Assembly: GCF_003024515.2 (NCBI RefSeq)
Contig: NZ_PYIX02000013.1
Coordinates: 27,907 to 91,906 of the forward strand
Direction: 5' to 3'
Origin: Acinetobacter sichuanensis
GTDB lineage: Bacteria > Pseudomonadota > Gammaproteobacteria > Pseudomonadales > Moraxellaceae
DNA: 64,000 bases
Under the pieces are notes generated by a model. The model had not been told where the DNA came from. It did not search any database and saw nothing but the letters and a program-made list of their open reading frames with translations. The position numbers were made by a program, and so were the translations under genes. This document shows positions 45,519 through 53,055 of this stretch, one piece after another. Within the stretch, counting starts at the first letter, position 1, and each line of letters starts with the position of its first letter.

Positions 45519-45932
45519 ATGCTGAATATTGCTGAACAGCGCACTGCACCAGATGAGCTGATCGAATTTACCAAAGCACAAATTCATGATGTACTGATGA
45601 ATGTAAAAGGCATCAACTTTGTCATGGCATGCTCCACTGATGGTTTTGAATTATGCTCTGTTTATAGAATAAATAAATACAATTCAAGTAAACTCGCTGC
45701 GGTAAGTAGTTCTATTTTAGCCATGGTCAGCGCATTTTTAGGTGAAATTGAACTCGTAGGTTGCCAGAGTTTAACTTTAGATGCAGAAAATGGTAAAGCT
45801 GTTTTAACAGCAGTTCCATGTGCCAAGCATCCTATGGTTTTAGTGACCTTAGCAGCAAAAGATATTTTATTAGGACAATTACTTTATAACCTAAAAACAG
45901 CAAGCAATAAGATTGCAGCACATGGTTCATAA
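45519..45932 (+). CDS. Roadblock/LC7-domain protein (MglB-like)
   Basis: A 137-residue roadblock/longin-like protein. The region from about residue 15 to 120 shows the roadblock pattern: helix FTKAQIHDVLMNVKGI, strand FVMACSTDGFELCSV, helix SSKLAAVSSSILAMVSAFLG, strands SLTLDAENGKAVLTAVP and MVLVTLAAKDILLG. In MglAB and conservon systems such proteins act as GTPase-activating or exchange partners of the neighbouring GTPase. It is the third gene of the cassette and ends at a strong bidirectional terminator. Confidence 0.85.
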   Translation: MLNIAEQRTAPDELIEFTKAQIHDVLMNVKGINFVMACSTDGFELCSVYRINKYNSSKLAAVSSSILAMVSAFLGEIELVGCQSLTLDAENGKAVLTAVPCAKHPMVLVTLAAKDILLGQLLYNLKTASNKIAAHGS

Positions 45933-45941
45933 ATAATTTTT

Positions 45942-45975
45942 AAAAGCCATTTCAAGTGAAATGGCTTTTATTTTG
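45942..45975. terminator. Bidirectional terminator between the roadblock gene and atuF
   Basis: Long perfect stem AAAAGCCATTTCA (45942-45954) with TGAAATGGCTTTT (45957-45969), T-rich on both strands, serving two convergent units. Confidence 0.9.
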
Positions 45976-45990
45976 CTCGTTAATCAATCT

Positions 45991-47940
45991 TTATTGTGTA
46001 GTAAATGCAATATTCAGTAAAACTTGGCGCTTTTTCACCTGTTGACCAATTTGTGCAATGATTTCCTCAACAATACCATCACTATCTGATTTAATTTGTT
46101 GCTGAATTTTCATCGCCTCTAATACAATTAAAGTCTGACCTTTTGTTACAGTATCACCAACACTCACCAAAATATTAATCATTGCACCATCCATCGGCGC
46201 ACGAATCTTGCCATCCCCTGCTACGTCCGAGGTTTCTGGTGGTGCATAAGTCGCATTTTCAATACTGATATTGCCATTCACTGCATCCAAATACAGATGA
46301 TTACCATCCAAAACATAGTCTATTGAACGGCGCACGCCATTGGCATCGTAAATCAGTTTTTGTGCAGTCTGCTCAAGAATTTGAATGGCAAAAGTCTGAC
46401 CGCAAATTTCAACTTCAACCTGATTTTGATCACGCTTTACCAAAACCTGCAATTGCTGATCATCATGTTTCAGTTTCAAAGGTAAAGACAATGCAATACC
46501 CGTATTCCAACTGTTATTACTTGATGCATTGGTGAATAAAGCAGAAGCAATTGCCAAATGTTCTAAGCCTAAAGTTTGGTTATGCAGGCTTTCATCATCT
46601 TGGAAATGTTCTTGGATAAAGGCTGTATTAGTATCACCTTTGACAATAATTGGATGCTTTAATAAATTCACCAAAAATTGCTTATTGCTATTTACACCCA
46701 ACAATACACAATCATCCACCGCACGTGTTAAAAGACGAATTGCATCATGGCGAGTTTTACCATAAGCGATTACTTTCGCAACCATAGGATCATAAAATGG
46801 GCTGATTTCATCTTGCGGACGTAGACCATGATCAATTCGGACATTTGGTAAATCCGCAGGTACCCACCGGTGTACCACTCCTGTTTGTGGCAAGAAATCT
46901 AGGCGAGGATCTTCCGCATATAGACGCACTTCTATCGCATGACCTGTCAGCGTCAACTCAGACTGTTGCAACGGTAATTTCTCACCATTGGCAACACGCA
47001 ATTGCCACTCAACCAAGTCTAAACCTGTTACTAACTCAGTCACAGGATGCTCAACTTGCAAACGAGTATTCATTTCCAAGAAATAAAACTCACCTGATTG
47101 ATCAAGTAAAAATTCGACTGTTCCTGCACCGACATAGTCACAAGATCGAGCTGCTGCAACGGCAGCTTCACCCATTTTTTGACGTAAAATTTCTGTCATC
47201 ACAGGGCACGGCGCTTCTTCGACCACTTTTTGATGGCGACGTTGAATCGAACAATCACGTTCAAATAAATAGACGTAATTGCCATGCGTATCGCCAAACA
47301 CTTGAATTTCCACATGACGCGGTGCGATCACGGCTTTTTCAAGAATCAATTCACCTGAACCAAAAGCATTTTCCGCTTCTGAACGTGCAGTTTTTAATGA
47401 TTCGACAATGTCTGTAGCACTTTGTACCAAACGCATACCACGTCCGCCACCACCTGCCGAGGCTTTCACCATCAATGGGTAACCAATCTTATTGGCTTGT
47501 TGTTCTAAATACTCAATCTCTTGCTGATCACCTTCATAACCCGGTACACATGGCACACCTGCTTGAATCATGGCGATTTTTGAAAGACGCTTACTGCCCA
47601 TCAGTTCAATTGCAGGTGCAGGAGGGCCAATAAAGGTAATTCCATTTTCAGCACATGCTGCTGCAAATTCAGTATTTTCTGACAGGAATCCATAGCCCGG
47701 ATGTACTGCATCAGCTCCAGTTTTTTTACAGGCGTCGATAATATTTTGAATCGACAGGTAGGATTCTGAAACTTTTGAAGCGCCGATATACACAGCTTCA
47801 TCGGCAACTTGCACATGACGTGCATGGCGATCTGCATCTGAGTAGACAGCAACAGTTTCATAGCCCATTGCCTTTGCTGTTTTCATTACGCGAACAGCAA
47901 TTTCACCACGATTCGCCACCAATACTTTTGAAAATGCCAT
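45991..47940 (-). CDS. atuF: Geranyl-CoA carboxylase biotin-containing alpha subunit (AtuF)
   Basis: A 649-residue biotin-dependent carboxylase subunit. Domains in order: biotin carboxylase (about 1-450) with SKVLVANRGEIAVRVMKTAK, the ATP-grasp loop MVKASAGGGGRGMRLV, EKAVIAPRHVEIQVFGD and FLEMNTRLQVEHPVTE; a linker; and a C-terminal biotinyl domain with the acceptor lysine in VLEAMKIQQQIKS near residue 612. Sequence alone fits methylcrotonyl-, propionyl- or geranyl-CoA carboxylase; the AtuA-F gene order makes geranyl-CoA the best guess. It is the last gene of the operon. Confidence 0.85.
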   Translation of the reverse strand: MAFSKVLVANRGEIAVRVMKTAKAMGYETVAVYSDADRHARHVQVADEAVYIGASKVSESYLSIQNIIDACKKTGADAVHPGYGFLSENTEFAAACAENGITFIGPPAPAIELMGSKRLSKIAMIQAGVPCVPGYEGDQQEIEYLEQQANKIGYPLMVKASAGGGGRGMRLVQSATDIVESLKTARSEAENAFGSGELILEKAVIAPRHVEIQVFGDTHGNYVYLFERDCSIQRRHQKVVEEAPCPVMTEILRQKMGEAAVAAARSCDYVGAGTVEFLLDQSGEFYFLEMNTRLQVEHPVTELVTGLDLVEWQLRVANGEKLPLQQSELTLTGHAIEVRLYAEDPRLDFLPQTGVVHRWVPADLPNVRIDHGLRPQDEISPFYDPMVAKVIAYGKTRHDAIRLLTRAVDDCVLLGVNSNKQFLVNLLKHPIIVKGDTNTAFIQEHFQDDESLHNQTLGLEHLAIASALFTNASSNNSWNTGIALSLPLKLKHDDQQLQVLVKRDQNQVEVEICGQTFAIQILEQTAQKLIYDANGVRRSIDYVLDGNHLYLDAVNGNISIENATYAPPETSDVAGDGKIRAPMDGAMINILVSVGDTVTKGQTLIVLEAMKIQQQIKSDSDGIVEEIIAQIGQQVKKRQVLLNIAFTTQ

Positions 47941-48023
47941 TCTCGTTTTCCCTATTCTTGGTTTTATATTCGACTTTTTGAGTCAGTCAACTTGTGATTA
48001 ATATTTAATTCACAATGGAAGTC

Positions 48024-48083
48024 CCCTCTCCTTTTTAAAGGAGAGGGCTAGGGTGAGGATTTATATGAAAATTCCCCTCATCC
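48024..48083. repeat. Extragenic palindromic repeat between atuE and atuF
   Basis: CCCTCTCCTTT (48024-48034) is inverted at 48037-48047, followed by CTAGGGTGAGG and, at 48070-48083, AATTCCCCTCATCC. The same two modules occur between atuA and atuB (52814-53012). Confidence 0.8.
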
Positions 48084-48188
48084 TAATCTCATCTCTGAAC
48101 CAGATATGGCACAAGAGAAAAAATGTCCTAAACGGAGCTTCCATCGTGATCAATATTCAATTTTTTAGTATTGCAAAAATGCAATTAC

Positions 48189-49025
48189 CTACCCACCATC
48201 AAACCAACTTGGATTGCGTTTCTGAATAAATGCCATCGTGCCTTCCAGACCTTCGTCGCCACCGACTGCATTGGCAAATTGCTGTGCTGCATCGTCCAAC
48301 AAACTATTTAATGGCTCATTCAAAGTACGGTGTAACAAGGCTTTAGTCACACGTGATGCTTGTGGTGCCGTGCGTTTAATTTGTTGAATCGTTTCAGCCA
48401 ATAACAGCTCTAAACCTGCAAGATGATCTGCAACTTCATGGACTACGCCGACTTTTAGTGCAGTCTGCCCTTCAAAGCGTGTACCTAATAATGCCAAACG
48501 ACGTGCTTGAGTTAAACCGATACGTTTCACCACAAACGGTGCAATTTGCGCAGGAATCACGCCCAATCCCGTTTCAGGTAAACCGAATTTGGCATCGGCA
48601 AGGCTGATTGCAATATCAGACACACATGCCAAACCAAAACCACCACCCAAAACCGCACCTTCAAGTACCGCAACAACAGTTTGTGGTGCTTGATCAACTT
48701 GTTCAATCATGTAGCCAAATTGACGGTTAAAATCTACATAAGGCTTGTTTGAACCCACATTTGCAGCTTCGCCACGCAGTTGTGCCATGTCTTTAATGTC
48801 ACCCCCTGCACAGAAATGTCCTCCTTTGCCACGTAAAATCACAGCACGGATCGACAGATCATTTTCAATCGTTTTAAACACTTGCTGAATGGCTTTAACC
48901 ATATTCAAGCTCATGGCATTGCGGCTTTCGGGACGATTCAGCCATAAATAGAGAATACTTCCCTCTTGTTCTAGTTCAATACTGTCATCAAATTGTTGTG
49001 AAGTGAGAGCGACTGAAAGTGTCAT
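48189..49025 (-). CDS. atuE: Enoyl-CoA hydratase family protein, putative isohexenylglutaconyl-CoA hydratase (AtuE)
   Basis: A 278-residue crotonase. Oxyanion-hole motifs are RGKGGHFCAGGDIKDM near residue 66 and EGAVLGGGFGLACVSDIAIS near residue 118; the catalytic glutamate fits FGLPETGLGVIP. In the Atu pathway AtuE hydrates isohexenyl-glutaconyl-CoA made by the carboxylase. The ATG at 49025 has AAGGAGAATCAGT. The gene begins 12 bases after atuD. The alternative is 3-methylglutaconyl-CoA hydratase (LiuC), which the AtuA neighbourhood argues against. Confidence 0.85.
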   Translation of the reverse strand: MTLSVALTSQQFDDSIELEQEGSILYLWLNRPESRNAMSLNMVKAIQQVFKTIENDLSIRAVILRGKGGHFCAGGDIKDMAQLRGEAANVGSNKPYVDFNRQFGYMIEQVDQAPQTVVAVLEGAVLGGGFGLACVSDIAISLADAKFGLPETGLGVIPAQIAPFVVKRIGLTQARRLALLGTRFEGQTALKVGVVHEVADHLAGLELLLAETIQQIKRTAPQASRVTKALLHRTLNEPLNSLLDDAAQQFANAVGGDEGLEGTMAFIQKRNPSWFDGG

Positions 49026-49036
49026 ACTGATTCTCC

Positions 49037-50194
49037 TTATTTACGCTTTGATGGCAAAATATCCATCAATTTACAAATAATGCCGAGCATGATTTCATCT
49101 GCACCACCACCAATTGAACCTAAGCGACCATCACGATACAGTTGCGATGCAGGGTTGTCCCACATAAAGCCATTGCCACCCCAAAACTGTAAGCAACTAT
49201 CAGCCACTTCACGGGTTAAACGTCCTGCTTTGAGTTTTGCCATAGATGCAATTTCAGTGGCATTGCCCCCTTCCAAATGAATCTGACAGGCACGATAAGT
49301 CAAAGCACGTAAGGCTTCGACTTCCGTCATCATTTCTGCAAAACGAAAATGTACATATTGGTTATTGATCAGCGGTTGACCGAATGTGGTGCGCTCTTTG
49401 GTATATTCAATGGTTTGTTTAATCACATGCTCTAAACCACCAATCGCATTGGCTGCCGCCCACATGCGTTCTTCCTGGAACTGCATCATTTGCATCATAA
49501 AGCCCATGCCTTCAGCACCGACTAAGTTACGTTGTGGCACACGGACATTGTCAAAATAAACCTGTGCTGTTGTAGTGGAGCGCATTCCGAGTTTATTTAA
49601 TGGCTCTGAAAAACTGATTCCCGCACTTTTTGCAGGCACAATAATCATCGATTTATTGACATGTGGTTTGTCGTCAGATGTATTGGCGAGTAGACAGAAG
49701 AAATCTGCTTGTAATGAATTGGTGATCCACATTTTACTGCCGTTGATAATGTAATCATCACCATCTTTTTTTGCTGTAGTTTTGATGGCTGCCACGTCTG
49801 AACCCGCATGTACTTCTGAAACTGCAATCGAAGCCACATACTCACCTGCAATGGCAGGAGTCAGAAACTCATCTCGTAATTCTTTGCTGCCAAAACGTGC
49901 CAAAGCAGGTGTTGCCATATCGGTTTGTACACCAATTGCCAATGGCACACCACCACATGCTGCTCGTCCCAACTCTTCTGCAACCACCAAGTTATAAGAA
50001 TAATCTAAACCTAAACCACCATTTTCTTCAGGCTTACAAATGCCCAATAAACCCAAATCTGACATTTTCTTAAATACATCGTGAATTGGGAAAATCCCTT
50101 CAGCTTCCCATGTTGGAATGAATGGATTCAGTTCAGTTTCTACAAACTGGCGTGTGGTACGGCGTAGTGCTTCATGTTCTGGAGTAAATTTCAT
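49037..50194 (-). CDS. atuD: Acyl-CoA dehydrogenase, putative citronellyl-CoA dehydrogenase (AtuD)
   Basis: A 385-residue FAD-dependent acyl-CoA dehydrogenase starting MKFTPEHEALRRTTRQFVET. Family motifs are IAVSEVHAGSDVAAIKTTA, DDYIINGSKMWITNS, the FAD/ETF region VPQRNLVGAEGMGFMMQMMQFQEERMW, and the C-terminal QFWGGNGFMWDNPASQLYRDGRLGSIGGGADEIM. In Pseudomonas the corresponding gene oxidises citronellyl-CoA to geranyl-CoA. Sequence alone cannot fix the substrate. Confidence 0.87.
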   Translation of the reverse strand: MKFTPEHEALRRTTRQFVETELNPFIPTWEAEGIFPIHDVFKKMSDLGLLGICKPEENGGLGLDYSYNLVVAEELGRAACGGVPLAIGVQTDMATPALARFGSKELRDEFLTPAIAGEYVASIAVSEVHAGSDVAAIKTTAKKDGDDYIINGSKMWITNSLQADFFCLLANTSDDKPHVNKSMIIVPAKSAGISFSEPLNKLGMRSTTTAQVYFDNVRVPQRNLVGAEGMGFMMQMMQFQEERMWAAANAIGGLEHVIKQTIEYTKERTTFGQPLINNQYVHFRFAEMMTEVEALRALTYRACQIHLEGGNATEIASMAKLKAGRLTREVADSCLQFWGGNGFMWDNPASQLYRDGRLGSIGGGADEIMLGIICKLMDILPSKRK

Positions 50195-50260
50195 TGTTTT
50201 GTCCTAAATTTATTTTTACTGTTCCATATCATCGTTTTTCAACGATCAATTTTTGATTTT

Positions 50261-51874
50261 TTAAAATCTGGATACGCCAAATTTTGATGCATTCAATTGA
50301 CGAGCTCTTGACTCATAAATTGTTTTAAATAGAAAAATAAGTACCTTACGTGTGTCTCGTGGGTCGATAATGCCATCATCATGCAGCATTGCCGTATTAA
50401 ATAAAGCAGTAGATTGCTGCTCTAATTTGACCGCTGTACTTTGTTCTAGAAAATCTAACATTTGTGCATTGGGTTCCATGCCCGCAGCTTTTTGCTTTTC
50501 TTCAGCCACAATACGTAGAACCTTACCTGCCTGTGCAGAACCCATCACAGCGACATGCGAATTTGGCCATGCAAAAATAAAGTCTGGATCTAAAGGACGA
50601 CCACACATCGCATAATTCCCTGCACCATAAGAACCATGTGCCACGATCGAGATTTTTGGAACGGTACAATTGGTTACTGCTTGGATCAATTTCGAACCAT
50701 GTTTAATGATGCCGTTCTGTTCAGCATCTGTTCCCACCATAAAACCTGTAGTGTTATGCAAAAATAATAATGGTCGCTGTGTCTGCTCACAAAGATGAAT
50801 AAATTGCGCCGCCTTTGCCGCACCTTGTGTGGTAATTGGACCATTATTAGTTATGATCCCGACATTCAAACCACCGATTTTTGACCATCCACATACCGTA
50901 TGTGAGTCGTATTCTTGTTTAAACTCGAGAAAGTCTGAATCATCAACCAGACGGGCAATAATCTCTTTCATTTCTAAGGGTTGCTTAGGATCAGTCGGAA
51001 TAATGCCCAAGAGTTCCTCAATGGCGTAACGCGGTTCTTTATAGCTTTCATTCAGTGAATGCGTTTGTTCTTTCCAGTTCAAATGTTCAAGAACTTCACG
51101 CGCGATTCGTAAACCATCAGCATCATTTTCAGCTAAATATTCAGCAGTACCTGCAACTTGAGCATGCATTTCGGCACCACCCAATTCTTCAGCACTTGCC
51201 ACTTCACCTGTTGCAGCCAATAACAAAGGTGGTCCAGCTAAAAACATCTCAGTCTTTTTACGCACTGAAATGACGTAATCTGATAAACCCGGTTGGTAGG
51301 CACCGCCTGCTGTAGCATTACCATGCACCACAGAAATCTGCGGAATACCCATTGCGGACATACGTGCTTGATTAGCAAAAGTTTTACCACCATCAGTAAA
51401 TACTTCTGCCGCATAGGTTAGGTTTGCCCCACCACTTTCAGTTAAAGCCACGACAGGAAGTTTCTGCTTCATGGCAATTTCTTGGATACGTAGCGTTTTA
51501 CGGACACCCATCGGGGAAATTGTGCCACCTTTAATTGCGCTATTGCTTGCTGTGACTAAACAGCGTACACCACTGACAAATCCAATTCCTGCAAGAATTC
51601 CCCCACCTGCATCAGAACCATCTTTATCATCATGCATGCCATAGCCAACCAAACCGCATAGTTCTACAAAAGGTGAATCTGCATCTAAAATAAGACGAAC
51701 ACGTTCATGTGGTAAAATTTTACCGCGTTTATCAAACTTCGGTTTGGCGGCATAAGACTTTTCAATACTTTTATTCTGTATCGCTCGTATTTCGGCAATT
51801 TGTGTCAGTAAAGCACTTTTATTCTGTTCAAATTGCTCGCTACCCACAGCAATTTCAGATTGGAGAACGCTCAT
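50261..51874 (-). CDS. atuC: Geranyl-CoA carboxylase carboxyltransferase beta subunit (AtuC)
   Basis: A 537-residue acyl-CoA carboxyltransferase with two crotonase-like halves: RGKILPHERVRLILDADSPF and GMHDDKDGSDAGGGILAGIG in the first, VCGWSKIGGLNVGIITNNGP, LLFLHNTTGFMVGTDAEQNG and GSYGAGNYAMCGRPLDPDF in the second. It pairs with the biotin subunit AtuF. The family also includes methylcrotonyl-CoA carboxylase; a proposed Gly/Phe size switch in the active site was not evaluated here. Its ATG overlaps the SDR gene stop by four bases, showing co-translation. Confidence 0.87.
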   Translation of the reverse strand: MSVLQSEIAVGSEQFEQNKSALLTQIAEIRAIQNKSIEKSYAAKPKFDKRGKILPHERVRLILDADSPFVELCGLVGYGMHDDKDGSDAGGGILAGIGFVSGVRCLVTASNSAIKGGTISPMGVRKTLRIQEIAMKQKLPVVALTESGGANLTYAAEVFTDGGKTFANQARMSAMGIPQISVVHGNATAGGAYQPGLSDYVISVRKKTEMFLAGPPLLLAATGEVASAEELGGAEMHAQVAGTAEYLAENDADGLRIAREVLEHLNWKEQTHSLNESYKEPRYAIEELLGIIPTDPKQPLEMKEIIARLVDDSDFLEFKQEYDSHTVCGWSKIGGLNVGIITNNGPITTQGAAKAAQFIHLCEQTQRPLLFLHNTTGFMVGTDAEQNGIIKHGSKLIQAVTNCTVPKISIVAHGSYGAGNYAMCGRPLDPDFIFAWPNSHVAVMGSAQAGKVLRIVAEEKQKAAGMEPNAQMLDFLEQSTAVKLEQQSTALFNTAMLHDDGIIDPRDTRKVLIFLFKTIYESRARQLNASKFGVSRF

Positions 51875-52785
51875 GAATTTTCCCCCGTTGATTTATTTTG
51901 TTGTGTTTTTTCTTCCAATTGTGACTTCAAAACATCTGGAATAAATGCACGATGGAAACCATTGAACGAGACACTATTAGTCGCATCAGCAAGTGGATAC
52001 ATACGCGTACCGAGTGAAGCAGCACCATCGATGCGAATGGTCATCCCCGAAACAAAACCTGCTGCTTCTGAAAGTAAATAAACGATTGCTGATGAAATTT
52101 CCGACTCTGTGCCCATCCGTTTTAAAGGCACGTTACCAGCAAGACTTGGAATAATAAATTTGGCAAAATCACCCGAATAATTGTCCATACCTGATGACAC
52201 AATCCAGCCCGGTGCTACACAGTTCACCCGTACACCTGAACGCCCCCATTCCACTGCAGCCGTTTTGGTTAAATTGTCTACGCCTGAACGTGCCGCACCT
52301 GAATGCCCCATACCCGGCATTCCGCCCCACATGTCTGCCGCCATATTGACGATACTACCGCCATGCTTCGCCATCCATTGGTTATAGGCTTCTTTCATTA
52401 AGTAGAATGTTGAATGCAGATTATTACGGACCACTGCATCAAAACCATTTGCCGAGATACCTTCTAAATTTGAGGGAAATTGACCGCCCGCGTTATTCAC
52501 CAAGCCATCGATCTTGCCAAATTTTTCAAGTACTTCGGCAATCATATCTTTGACTTGTTGTTCTTCACGGTTATCACAAACGATAAAATGAACCTTGCCA
52601 CCATCTTCAGTGATTTCAGCGCTGACTTTTTCTAATTTTTCAATTTTGCGCCCTGTGATCACCACTTGCGCGCCCAATGCCGCTAACTCATGTGCGGTAC
52701 AACGCCCGATGCCTGAGCCACCACCTGTCACAATAACGACTTTGTCCTGAAAAGCATCTGATCTAAATATTGAGTGATAATGCAT
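51871..52785 (-). CDS. atuB: Short-chain dehydrogenase/reductase (AtuB)
   Basis: A 304-residue SDR with the cofactor loop VVIVTGGGSGIGRCTAHELA (about residues 17-36) and NNAGGQFPSN. Where classical SDRs have YxxxK, this protein reads GHSGAARSGVDNLTKTAAVE, lacking the Tyr and Lys. The same pattern (HxGxAK-like) occurs in 2,4-dienoyl-CoA reductase-type SDRs, so an enoyl- or dienoyl-CoA reductase role is plausible. In Pseudomonas AtuB is proposed in citronellol or citronellal oxidation; I cannot decide. It is preceded by an array of palindromic repeats. Confidence 0.85.
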   Translation of the reverse strand: MHYHSIFRSDAFQDKVVIVTGGGSGIGRCTAHELAALGAQVVITGRKIEKLEKVSAEITEDGGKVHFIVCDNREEQQVKDMIAEVLEKFGKIDGLVNNAGGQFPSNLEGISANGFDAVVRNNLHSTFYLMKEAYNQWMAKHGGSIVNMAADMWGGMPGMGHSGAARSGVDNLTKTAAVEWGRSGVRVNCVAPGWIVSSGMDNYSGDFAKFIIPSLAGNVPLKRMGTESEISSAIVYLLSEAAGFVSGMTIRIDGAASLGTRMYPLADATNSVSFNGFHRAFIPDVLKSQLEEKTQQNKSTGENS

Positions 52786-52788
52786 TTT

Positions 52789-53055
52789 TTATTTCCAATG
52801 TGTTTTCTTAAATCCCCTCTCCTCTTAGGAGAGGGTCAGGGAGAGGTTATTTCCAATGTGTTTTCTTTGATTTCCATAGTTCCCTCTCCTTTTAGGAGAG
52901 GGTTAGGGAGAGGTGTTTTAATAAAACTTCTTCCACCTTTGAGGGATGAGAAGCACTGCTTCGCAAGGGAGGGGGGAATTTCAAAAAGACTTTTCATGAA
53001 TTCCCCTCATCCCCTTGCGGACTTTCAGTCCTCATCCCTGAGGGAGAAGGAGCTT
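52789..53055. repeat. Array of palindromic repeats between atuA and atuB
   Basis: A 21-bp sequence starting TTATTTCCAATGTG occurs at 52789-52809 and exactly again at 52847-52867; each copy is followed by a palindrome CCCTCTCCT...AGGAGAGGG and an AGGGAGAGG tail (52815-52846 and 52882-52913), giving two near-copies of a unit of about 60 bp. Right of these are AATTCCCCTCATCC (52999-53012) and CCTCATCCCTGAGGGAGAAGG. The first 21-mer contains the probable atuB ribosome site. Confidence 0.85.

Noticed and set aside
52789..53055. Possible CRISPR-like array between atuA and atuB
   Set aside because: Only two unequal copies, with palindromic units and no regular spacers; REP-type elements explain it better.
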